From positions 62,001 through 126,000 of the forward strand of contig NZ_WIXL01000007.1 in assembly GCF_010993955.1 (NCBI RefSeq): a stretch of DNA of 64,000 nt, given 5' to 3'. The stretch comes from Oceanobacillus halotolerans. Lineage in GTDB: Bacteria; Bacillota; Bacilli; Bacillales; Amphibacillaceae. Below, in pieces: positions 34,464 to 42,394 of the stretch (positions within the stretch are counted from its first letter, which is position 1; the number at the start of each line of letters is the position of its first letter). Below the pieces are notes generated by a model that saw nothing but the letters and a program-made list of their open reading frames with translations, ran no database searches and was not told the DNA's origin. The translations under genes were made by a program, and so were the position numbers.

Positions 34464-34588
34464 AACACGTTAGGAAAGTATAAAATTTTAGCTAGAAGTC
34501 GACTCGACGTGGTTAAAATTTTAATGTCCCAAGTATAAGAAAAACTAACGTATTCGCTAAAGGACGAGCGAATGCGAGTTTTTCTAAT
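34464..34588 (+). repeat. 125-bp double-hairpin repeat, copy A
   Basis: Begins AACACGTTAGGAAAG and ends GAGTTTTTCTAATG; about 90% like copies at 38041 and 47543 in the same orientation. It contains AAAATTTTAG...TTAAAATTTT and ATTCGCT...AGCGAAT inverted repeats and starts right at the sspP terminator. Confidence 0.88.
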
Positions 34589-34665
34589 GGTATATTCTAA
34601 ATGTTAGAAATGATATAATGATAATAATTATCTGAATTTAGCAGTAATTGGAGAGGGGAGCTTTA

Positions 34666-36318
34666 ATGGAATATGATGTGATCGTTGTTGGTGCTGGACT
34701 TACAGGACTTGTAGCAACTGCTGAAATAGCTGATGCTGGCAAAAAAGTGTTGCTTTTAGATCAAGAACCAGAAGATTCACTAGGTGGACAGGCATGGTGG
34801 TCGTTTGGTGGCTTATTTCTTGTGGATTCACCTGAACAGCGCAGGCTAGGAATTAAGGACTCCCATGCGTTAGCTTGGCAAGATTGGATTGGTACAGCTA
34901 GCTTTGACCGGGAAAATGATGAAGATTATTGGGGGAAAATGTGGGCAAAAGCATATGTGGATTTTGCAGCAGGCGAAAAACGTGAATGGTTACGGGAGAT
35001 GGGAGTTCGTTTTTTTCCAGTAGTAGGTTGGGCAGAACGTGGTGGATACCTAGCAGAAGGTCACGGAAATTCTGTACCTCGATTCCACATTGTATGGGGG
35101 ACAGGTCCAGGAATTGTGGCACCATTTGAACGCCGTGTTCGAGTACATATGGAAAATGGATTAGTGAACTATTTGCCTCGTCATCGTGTCGATGAGCTTA
35201 TTCAAAAAAATGGCTCAATTACAGGTGTTAGGGGATCTGTTCTAAAACCTAGTCATGCTAAACGTGGAGAGGAAAGTTCACGAGAGGTAGTAGATGAATT
35301 TTACTATTATGCCCAAGCAGTCGTTGTCGCAAGTGGTGGAATTGGGGCTAACTTTGATTTAATCCGTAAAAATTGGCCAGAACGCCTAGGTAAACCTCCA
35401 AAACGTATGATTTCAGGTGTTCCAGCACATGTCGATGGACGAATGCTCGAAATTGCTGAAACAGCTGGTGGTCGAATCGTCAATCGGGATAGGATGTGGC
35501 ATTACACAGAAGGGATTAAAAATTGGAACTCAATTTGGCCGAAACATGGCATCCGTATCTTGCCAGGCCCATCCTCTATTTGGCTTGATGCAGAAGGAAA
35601 CCGGTTTCCTGCGCCAAACTTTCCAGGTTTTGATACACTAGGTACACTAGAGGCAATCCAGAAAACAGGGTATGACTATTCATGGTTTATTTTAACCGAA
35701 AAAATCATTGAAAAAGAATTTGCACTTTCTGGATCTGAGCAGAATCCTGATTTAACAGAAAAAAGTATTCGTAAAGTATTAAGTCGTGTACGATCTGGTG
35801 CACCAGATCCAGTTCAAAAATTTATGGATAATGGAGAAGACTTTGTGGTTGCAGACAACATTGATAATCTTGTGATCGGTATGAATAAATTAGTAGGCGA
35901 GAATTTATTAAATGTTACATCCATTGAACGGCAAATTGAGGCACGAGATCGAGAATTGGAGAATAAATTTACAAAAGATCTGCAAATCGCAGCTCTTCGT
36001 ACAGCACGAAATTATGTTGGTGACAAGCTAATTCGAGCAGCGAGTCCGCATAAAATACTTGATCCGAAAAATGGTCCACTGATCGCAGTTCGATTAAACA
36101 TTCTTAGTCGGAAAACATTAGGTGGTCTGCAAACAGATCTATCTGGTCGCGTATTGAATGAAGCAGGTGATGCAGTTCCTGGATTGTATGCAGCAGGCGA
36201 AGCTTCAGGTTTTGGTGGTGGTGGTGTTCATGGATATCGATCATTAGAAGGTACCTTTGTCGGTGGTTGTTTATTTACAGGTCGTGTAGTTGGACGGTCT
36301 CTGGCTGATGTATTGTAA
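34666..36318 (+). CDS. FAD-binding dehydrogenase (KstD/fumarate reductase-like flavoprotein)
   Basis: 550 residues; ATG 34666 has GAGAGGGGAG upstream, so the in-frame TTG 34648 is not used. VIVVGAGLTGLVATAEIADAG binds FAD, followed by LGGQAWWSFGGLFLVD, VVVASGGIGANFDLI and a C-terminal GLYAAGEASGFGGGGVHGYR with FVGGCLF. These are the marks of the 3-ketosteroid dehydrogenase/fumarate reductase flavoprotein superfamily subgroup often named simply FAD-binding dehydrogenase. Substrate unknown. Stands alone, followed by a minisatellite. Confidence 0.85.
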   Translation: MEYDVIVVGAGLTGLVATAEIADAGKKVLLLDQEPEDSLGGQAWWSFGGLFLVDSPEQRRLGIKDSHALAWQDWIGTASFDRENDEDYWGKMWAKAYVDFAAGEKREWLREMGVRFFPVVGWAERGGYLAEGHGNSVPRFHIVWGTGPGIVAPFERRVRVHMENGLVNYLPRHRVDELIQKNGSITGVRGSVLKPSHAKRGEESSREVVDEFYYYAQAVVVASGGIGANFDLIRKNWPERLGKPPKRMISGVPAHVDGRMLEIAETAGGRIVNRDRMWHYTEGIKNWNSIWPKHGIRILPGPSSIWLDAEGNRFPAPNFPGFDTLGTLEAIQKTGYDYSWFILTEKIIEKEFALSGSEQNPDLTEKSIRKVLSRVRSGAPDPVQKFMDNGEDFVVADNIDNLVIGMNKLVGENLLNVTSIERQIEARDRELENKFTKDLQIAALRTARNYVGDKLIRAASPHKILDPKNGPLIAVRLNILSRKTLGGLQTDLSGRVLNEAGDAVPGLYAAGEASGFGGGGVHGYRSLEGTFVGGCLFTGRVVGRSLADVL

Positions 36319-36335
36319 TTTTCTTTGTGAGTTTG

Positions 36336-36548
36336 TTTCAATGCACAGACGGTAAAGAAAAGTATCTGAAAATAAATCGAAAACACTTTTCAAGGTGCAA
36401 TTAAGCATGAAAAGCAGCCAGTAGTAAATCGAGATCACTTGTCAGTGCAGAAACAACTAAGGAAAGCACCAAGAAGTGTGAATCGAGTCCACCAGTCAAT
36501 GCACAAACAAACATAAAATGCACCCAAAAGTAAATCTGGAAAAGCTCG
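36336..36548 (+). repeat. 53-bp minisatellite, four units
   Basis: Units of 52-54 bp start at 36336, 36389, 36441 and 36495, each with a TCA.TGCA word near its start and AAATCGAG or AAATCTGG near its end. CACTTGTCAGTGC at 36436 is shared with the array at 15797. It fills the gap between the FAD dehydrogenase and the GNAT gene. Confidence 0.75.
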
Positions 36549-36579
36549 TAACTACCAATTAAAAGAGGAGGACTCATAG

Positions 36580-37119
36580 TTGAAGAGATTACATACAGCA
36601 AACTTAGTGTTACGCGATGTTACCTTAGATGATGCAGCATTAGTAGAAAAGTATGCAGGTGATTATGATGTCGCTAAAACAACCTCTACTATACCACATC
36701 CATACCCGAAAGGAGCTGCTGAGGAATTTTTAGCATTTAGTATGGATGGTCATGCTAAAAGGAATTTTTTCATACAAGCAATTACCTTAAAAGAGACAGC
36801 GGAATTAATTGGTTTGATCAATATAACGATTCAAAAACATCATAAACGAGGGGAGTTAGGATACTGGATTGGGAAGCCTTTCTGGGGAAAAGGATTTGGT
36901 ACAGAAGCAGCTCAAGCAATGGTTGTATTTGGTTTTAAGGAACTGCAGTTAAATCGAATTTTTGCCCAAGCCTTTACAATAAATCCAGGTTCATATCGGG
37001 TGATGGAAAAAGTTGGATTAAACTATGAAGGTACTTTAAAACAGCATATAAATCGGGATGGTACTTTTTATGATGTATGTATTTATGGGGTTACTCAAAA
37101 AGAATATGAAGAGAAATAA
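36580..37119 (+). CDS. GNAT acetyltransferase, RimJ/RimL type
   Basis: 179 residues from TTG 36580, AGAGGAGGACTC upstream. LVLRDVTLDDAALVEKYAG at the start, GELGYWIGKPFWGKGFGTEA with the acyl-CoA loop, and NPGSYRVMEKVGLNYEGTL near the end mark the ribosomal-protein alanine N-acetyltransferase-like subgroup (Acetyltransf_3). The acceptor may be a protein N-terminus or a small amine. Stands alone. Confidence 0.88.
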   Translation: MKRLHTANLVLRDVTLDDAALVEKYAGDYDVAKTTSTIPHPYPKGAAEEFLAFSMDGHAKRNFFIQAITLKETAELIGLINITIQKHHKRGELGYWIGKPFWGKGFGTEAAQAMVVFGFKELQLNRIFAQAFTINPGSYRVMEKVGLNYEGTLKQHINRDGTFYDVCIYGVTQKEYEEK

Positions 37120-37275
37120 TGTATTAGATTGAAAAGAATGAAGGAATTATGTATAAACCCCAATCGATTATGTATGTGCCAACGATTGATGTATTTCCAA
37201 TAAAAGGTTTCTATCATTCTTCTAGATCCCTCGTGTGAACATGATATACTAGAGTTACATTTTTACACGGGGGTC

Positions 37276-37875
37276 ATGAAAATTCGAGAACATAAAGCAA
37301 CCTATAGACGATACAAACTTATATTGATTGGATTATTTGTTTTCTTAGCAGGCTGCGGGGAAGAAATAGTACCAGTAAAAAATCATGCGACTAAGTCAAT
37401 TGATGATTTACGCATTGATCTAGAAGCGTCTCATAATTCCCCGTATTTTACGGATATGAAAGAGCGTGAATTAGAACGGCTTCAAGCATTATGGGAGGAA
37501 GAGATAGCGAAACGGCATAAGGCTATTAATGAGCAGGGGAATATCTTTAATGTGAAAACTACCGAAGATATTGAGGTCCTTGCCAATAACACGAAATATA
37601 TGGCGATTATATTTTACGATAATTATTGTTTTGCACAAACCCAAGATTCCTACAATATGATTTATGGACAAGAAGACTTGGTAGAACGAATTCCGGATAT
37701 GATTTTTGTCGATATTCATATTAACGAATTTCCAGGGTTAGCAGAATACTTTGGTGTTACGGATGTTCCATATACGATTCTCTTTAATAAGGCAGAAATT
37801 GTTCATAGTACACAAGGTTATTATACAACCGACGAGTTAGAGGAAATGATGTATACGTATATGGATATAGAGTGA
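37276..37875 (+). CDS. Lipoprotein with thioredoxin-like fold
   Basis: 199 residues. A basic start and LILIGLFVFLAGCGEE give a lipobox (LAGC). The remaining domain has MAIIFYDNYCFAQTQ, MIFVDIHINEFPGLAEYF and GVTDVPYTILF; the last is the cis-Pro loop of thioredoxin folds. The usual CxxC is reduced to one Cys (FYDNYCFAQTQ), so disulfide exchange would need a partner. It is presumably on the outer face of the membrane. A GTG or ATG start at 37276 is preceded by GGGGGTC. Confidence 0.7.
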   Translation: MKIREHKATYRRYKLILIGLFVFLAGCGEEIVPVKNHATKSIDDLRIDLEASHNSPYFTDMKERELERLQALWEEEIAKRHKAINEQGNIFNVKTTEDIEVLANNTKYMAIIFYDNYCFAQTQDSYNMIYGQEDLVERIPDMIFVDIHINEFPGLAEYFGVTDVPYTILFNKAEIVHSTQGYYTTDELEEMMYTYMDIE

Positions 37876-37998
37876 ACAATTGGTAAGACTTCCAGTGAAA
37901 ATGAGGTTGGATCCATCTCAAATGCTTGAACAAATCGAAAAAATATATTATTATTTTCTATGTGATTTTACTAGATTACTAATAATAGCTGTTGTAGC

Positions 37999-38165
37999 AC
38001 TAACACATTTGCTGAAGGACGCGCGAATGTGGGTTTTTCTAACACGTTAGGAAAGCATAAAATTTTAGCTAAGAAGTAGACTCGACGTTGCTAAAATTTT
38101 AATGTCCCAAGTATAAAAAAACCAACACCTTCGCTAAAAGACGAGCGAATGTGAGTTTTTCTAAT
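37999..38165 (+). repeat. 125-bp double-hairpin repeat, copy B, with a half copy in tandem
   Basis: The full copy is 38041-38165; 37999-38042 repeats only its right half (TTTGCTGAAGGACG, GCGAATGTGGGTTTTTCT). The tandem overlap suggests recombination between copies. It lies directly upstream of the terminator and tRNA gene. Confidence 0.85.
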
Positions 38166-38170
38166 AATGA

Positions 38171-38215
38171 AGGGGTTGGAGGTTCGGGTCCTCTCACCAG
38201 TATCACCCCTTTTTT
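38171..38215 (+). terminator. Terminator whose loop resembles a tRNA T-arm
   Basis: GGGGT (38172) and ACCCC (38205) with following T6 form a terminator-like hairpin. The loop holds GAGGTTCGGGTCCTC then TCACCA, which fits a T-stem, T-loop and 3' acceptor end of a tRNA. It abuts the genuine tRNA-Ser gene. It may be the tail of a deleted tRNA gene that now serves as a terminator. Confidence 0.5.
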
Positions 38216-38309
38216 GGAGAAGTACCCAAGTCTGGCTGAAGGGGACGCACTCGAAATGCGTTAGGGGTACTATGTGCCCGCGTGGGTTCGAATCCCACCT
38301 TCTCCTCCA
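38216..38309 (+). tRNA. tRNA-Ser (anticodon CGA)
   Basis: Acceptor GGAGAAG (38216-38222) pairs with CTTCTCC (38299-38305), then T and encoded CCA. Anticodon stem ACGCA/TGCGT encloses CTCGAAA, anticodon CGA at 38252-38254. A long variable arm typical of class II tRNA-Ser lies between 38262 and 38281, and GTGGGTTCGAATCCCAC forms the T-arm. The discriminator base is T rather than the usual G of serine tRNAs. It reads UCG codons. Confidence 0.95.
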
Positions 38310-38512
38310 TTAAAATCATATAAAAAATAGTCGTACAAAGGATATCTATCACAAATAGGTATGCTTTTTTTGCTCTAGCTAGTATGGCAAAAAATTGTAT
38401 ACCTTTTTCAGTATCCTAAGACTTAGATTCATGTAAACGAAGACTTTTTGGTATAGTAAGAGAAGAATGCATGACTATTACGGGAAAAGATGGAAGGTAA
38501 GGAGTTGTCCCA

Positions 38513-40387
38513 ATGCGGAAAATGGATGGTAGGTCATTTGACCAGGTGCAAAACAATACGCAAAAGATAAAAATGTTATTTCCAGAAGTTGTAACAGAAG
38601 GTAAGGTTGATTTTCAGAAATTACGTCTTCTGTTAGGAGATCAGGTAGAACAAGAGAAAGAACGATATGAGTTTACGTGGAATGGGAAATCTGAAGCAAT
38701 CCAGCTTGCGCAAAAACAAACAACCGGGACGCTTCGACCAGTAAAAGAAGATAGTGTAAATTGGGAGCATACAGAAAACCTCTACATAGAAGGGGATAAC
38801 CTAGAAGTACTGCGTGTTCTGCAAAATGCGTATCGAAACAAAGTAAAAATGATTTATATCGATCCTCCCTATAATACGGGACGAGATTTTATCTATAATG
38901 ATAATTACAGAGACAACATCACCAACTATATAGAAAAAAATCAGGAAAACATGAAGACTAATCCAGAGACGAATGGACGTTTTCATACTGACTGGTTAAA
39001 TATGATGTACCCCCGTCTGAAGATCGCTAAGAATTTATTGAAAGAGGATGGCGTGATTTTTATAAGTATTGATGAGAATGAAGAGTCTAACTTATCAAAG
39101 GTCTGTGATGAAATATTTGGGGAAGATAATTTGGTAGCCAAAATTCCTTGGCAAGCTCGTCAATCTATTCAAAATGATACGGATCTTAGTATTTCGCATG
39201 AGTATATTTTGGCCTATGCGAAAAAGCGGCGAAAAGAGCATAGACGACTAAAGGAGTCAAATGCCGATCTATGGTTTTCGATGGATAGTTTTGCTTGTTT
39301 TCCACTCCCATTAAGTGAAGATAAGTTTTCAAATCCAGATAATGATCCACGTGGTCCTTGGAAGACAGATCCATTTGACGCACCAAATGTACGACCAAAT
39401 TTAACCTATGACATTGAAAATCCAAACACTGGGGAGAAATTCTGGCCTCCAGCTGGTCGTTGTTGGCGTACTGATAAAACAAAGTATCAAGAATTGCTGC
39501 GTGACAATCGAATTGTCTTTGGTAAAACAGGAGAATCAAGACCACAATTGAAAGTGTTTTATGAGGAAAAGAAGGCGTTTGGCTCGGTTGCAAACACATG
39601 GTTTACAGGGGATATGTATGGCACGGCAACTAGAGGGACGAAGGAAGTACAGAAATTATTTGATGGTGTTTCCTATTTTGATACGGTAAAACCGACTGAC
39701 TTACTAAAGCATTTAATGCAATTAAGTGTAAAGTCAGATGAAAATGAGATAATCCTCGACTTTTTCTCGGGGTCTGGCACTACAGCAGATGCAGTGATGC
39801 AATTAAATGCAGAAGATCAAGGCAATCGAAAATTTATGATGGTCCAATTACCAGAAGAAATTGAGGGAAAATCAGCTGCATATAAGGCAGGATATCGGAC
39901 CATTAGCGATATTGGGAAAGAGCGAATTCGTCGTGCTGGACAAAGTATTTTAGAAAAAACAGAAAGCCAAACCAATATCGATGTAGGTTTCAAAGTCTTT
40001 CAGTTGGATTCAACGAATTTAAAGATGTGGGATACAGAAGCAGCAGATGTCGAACAAAATTTATTAGATCAATTAGATCCCATTAAAGAAACACGAACTC
40101 AAAGAGATGTTTGTTATGAAATTTTATTAAAATACGGGATTGCGTTAACAGTTCCAATTGAGATTGATCAAATGGATGAAAAAGTTGTGTACGTCATTGG
40201 TGCAGGAGATTTGATCATCTGTTTAGAACGTGATTTAAGTCTTTCCTTTATCGAACAGATCGTCACGAAGTATAAGGACTGTAAACGAATTGTATTTTAC
40301 GATGAAGGGTTCCGAGACGACACCATCCGGACCAATGCACAACAACTTCTGAAACGCTATGGAGTTGAAGACATTCGAGTTATATAG
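38513..40387 (+). CDS. mod: Type III restriction-modification system, Mod methyltransferase subunit 1
   Basis: 624 residues, AAGGAGTTG upstream of ATG 38513. DPPYNTG (motif IV, about residue 118) precedes LDFFSGSGTTADAV (motif I, about 420), the beta-class order of N6-adenine methyltransferases of type III systems. The stretch between (about 205-400) is the target-recognition region and is quite unlike that of the neighbour. The N-terminus (MLFPEVVTEGKVDFQKLRLLL) and C-terminus (VFYDEGFRDDTIRTNAQQLL) match Mod 2 closely. It would set one recognition sequence and, with Res, allow cleavage. The gene follows the tRNA by 203 bp. Confidence 0.93.
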   Translation: MRKMDGRSFDQVQNNTQKIKMLFPEVVTEGKVDFQKLRLLLGDQVEQEKERYEFTWNGKSEAIQLAQKQTTGTLRPVKEDSVNWEHTENLYIEGDNLEVLRVLQNAYRNKVKMIYIDPPYNTGRDFIYNDNYRDNITNYIEKNQENMKTNPETNGRFHTDWLNMMYPRLKIAKNLLKEDGVIFISIDENEESNLSKVCDEIFGEDNLVAKIPWQARQSIQNDTDLSISHEYILAYAKKRRKEHRRLKESNADLWFSMDSFACFPLPLSEDKFSNPDNDPRGPWKTDPFDAPNVRPNLTYDIENPNTGEKFWPPAGRCWRTDKTKYQELLRDNRIVFGKTGESRPQLKVFYEEKKAFGSVANTWFTGDMYGTATRGTKEVQKLFDGVSYFDTVKPTDLLKHLMQLSVKSDENEIILDFFSGSGTTADAVMQLNAEDQGNRKFMMVQLPEEIEGKSAAYKAGYRTISDIGKERIRRAGQSILEKTESQTNIDVGFKVFQLDSTNLKMWDTEAADVEQNLLDQLDPIKETRTQRDVCYEILLKYGIALTVPIEIDQMDEKVVYVIGAGDLIICLERDLSLSFIEQIVTKYKDCKRIVFYDEGFRDDTIRTNAQQLLKRYGVEDIRVI

Positions 40388-40484
40388 GGAAGCTGTACAT
40401 TTAGGATAAGCAACAATTTGTAGAAAATAGCTTTTGACGGATCAAAACGTATAAGGAAATATGTTACCACAAAGGATGATTTAG

Positions 40485-42380
40485 ATGGAAAAGCTGGAAG
40501 GCAAAACACGTAATATTATACAAGAAAATATCAATACATTAAAAAAACTTTTCCCAGATGTAGTGTCAGAAGGGAACATCGATTTTGATCAATTACGCCT
40601 TCTCTTAGGAGAGGAAGTGGAAAAGGATAGGGAACGTTTCGATTTCACCTGGAATGGCAAAACAGAAGCCATCAAATTTGCTCAACAACAATCAACGAAA
40701 ACCCTATTACCGAAAAAACAAGAAAGTGTAAACTGGGACCAAACGAAGAACCTTTATCTTGAAGGAGATAATGTAGAAGTCTTACGCTTATTACAAACTA
40801 GTTATACGAATAAAGTAAAAACGATCTACATTGATCCACCATATAACACGGGTAATGATATTATTTATAAAAATAATTATTATCAAGATAAAAAGACGTT
40901 CATGGAGGAAAATGATCTCCTTGATGAGACGGGAACACCATACCAAACCAATTTCCGTACGAACGGTCGTTTTCATAGTGATTGGCTCAGCATGATGTAT
41001 GCACGTCTAAGACTGGCTAGGAGCTTATTAACCGATGATGGTTGTATTGTAATTGCGATTGATCATAATGAATTAGCCCATTTAATTACGATTTGTGATG
41101 AAATTTTTGGGGAGTTTAATCGACTAGGAATCGTAACAGTTGTACATAAGCCAGAAGGCCGAAATCAAGAGAAGTTTTTTGCAACATCTAATGAATATGC
41201 ACTGTTTTATAGTAAAAACAAAGAAAACTTCTCTTTTAATTCAGTTATTTTGGATGAGGAAAAATTAAAAGAATTTGACCGTGAAGATGAAAAGGGAAAA
41301 TATAAGTTAAATCCTTATATTCGACTTGGTGGTGGTGATCATAACCTAAGGGAAAATAAACCTAACTTCTATTATCCAGTTTATGTTAGTCCAGATTTTG
41401 CACATATTACCTTGACTAAACAAGAAGGCTACCATGAAGTGTATCCAAATACAACTAGACAAGAAAGAACCTGGAAAACAAAGCCAGAAGCATTGAAACA
41501 ACTAATTGAAGCTGGAGAAATTGTTGCGGAACGAGATAGAAATGATGAAGTAAGGATTTTCGAGAAGTACCGTGTGGATAAAGGCCAATTAATTAAAACA
41601 CATTGGGTGGATAAGAAGTACAATGCCATTAATCGCGGTACAAAAGTGGTAGAAGACTTAATGGGAATGAAAGCTTTTGATTTTCCTAAGTCATTAGATT
41701 TAATAAAAGATACGTTAAAACTTACAACAGATAAAGATTCGATTGTGCTAGATTTTTTCTCTGGTTCTTCTACAACAGCCCATGCGGTGATGGATTTAAA
41801 TAAAGAAGACAATGGTAATCGACGTTTTATTATGGTCCAAATCCCAGAAGAAACGGATGACAAATCAGTTGCACGAAAAAATGGCTATAACACAATTTGC
41901 GACATTGCAAAAGAGCGGATCCGCCGAGCTGGTAGTCAATTACAGGAAGAATCGGAGACAAATAGTAACGTAGACACTGGATTTCGTGTTTTTCGTTTAA
42001 CGGATACGAATTTAAAACATTGGGATGAAGAAACAAAGGATGTTGAACGTGATTTGTTAAATATGATTGACCCGATCAAAGAGGGACGGTCTACTGAAGA
42101 TGTCGTTTTTGAAATCTTACTAAAATATGGTATCGATCTATCGATGCCAATTGAAGAGAAAGAGCTTCAAGGGAAAACAGTCTATTCGGTTGGAAATGGC
42201 TATTTAGTCATCTGCCTCGAACGGAACTTAACGGCAGCATTCGTGGAAGAATTGATTCAACAGTACACTGATTGTGAGCGAGTGGTGTTTTATGATGAGG
42301 GATTCTCCTCTGATACGGTTAGAGTGAATGCACAACAAGTCCTGAAACGATTTGGAATAGAAGATATTCGAGTGATATAA
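40485..42380 (+). CDS. mod: Type III restriction-modification system, Mod methyltransferase subunit 2
   Basis: 631 residues, 97 bp after Mod 1 and only 14 bp before Res. Motif IV DPPYNTG and motif I LDFFSGSSTTAHAV are present; the GSS in motif I replaces GSG but this type (GSA/GSS) occurs in type III Mods. N- and C-terminal domains are clearly homologous to Mod 1 (FPDVVSEGNIDFDQLRLLLG, VFYDEGFSSDTVRVNAQQVL) while the middle (about 205-420) differs, so the two should recognise different sequences. Both retain the regions expected for dimerisation and Res binding. Confidence 0.93.
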   Translation: MEKLEGKTRNIIQENINTLKKLFPDVVSEGNIDFDQLRLLLGEEVEKDRERFDFTWNGKTEAIKFAQQQSTKTLLPKKQESVNWDQTKNLYLEGDNVEVLRLLQTSYTNKVKTIYIDPPYNTGNDIIYKNNYYQDKKTFMEENDLLDETGTPYQTNFRTNGRFHSDWLSMMYARLRLARSLLTDDGCIVIAIDHNELAHLITICDEIFGEFNRLGIVTVVHKPEGRNQEKFFATSNEYALFYSKNKENFSFNSVILDEEKLKEFDREDEKGKYKLNPYIRLGGGDHNLRENKPNFYYPVYVSPDFAHITLTKQEGYHEVYPNTTRQERTWKTKPEALKQLIEAGEIVAERDRNDEVRIFEKYRVDKGQLIKTHWVDKKYNAINRGTKVVEDLMGMKAFDFPKSLDLIKDTLKLTTDKDSIVLDFFSGSSTTAHAVMDLNKEDNGNRRFIMVQIPEETDDKSVARKNGYNTICDIAKERIRRAGSQLQEESETNSNVDTGFRVFRLTDTNLKHWDEETKDVERDLLNMIDPIKEGRSTEDVVFEILLKYGIDLSMPIEEKELQGKTVYSVGNGYLVICLERNLTAAFVEELIQQYTDCERVVFYDEGFSSDTVRVNAQQVLKRFGIEDIRVI

Positions 42381-42394
42381 AAGGGGGGAAAACG

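Noticed and set aside
38513-42380. The two mod genes as an assembly duplication
   Set aside because: Their terminal domains are diverged throughout and the recognition regions are unrelated, so they are distinct genes.
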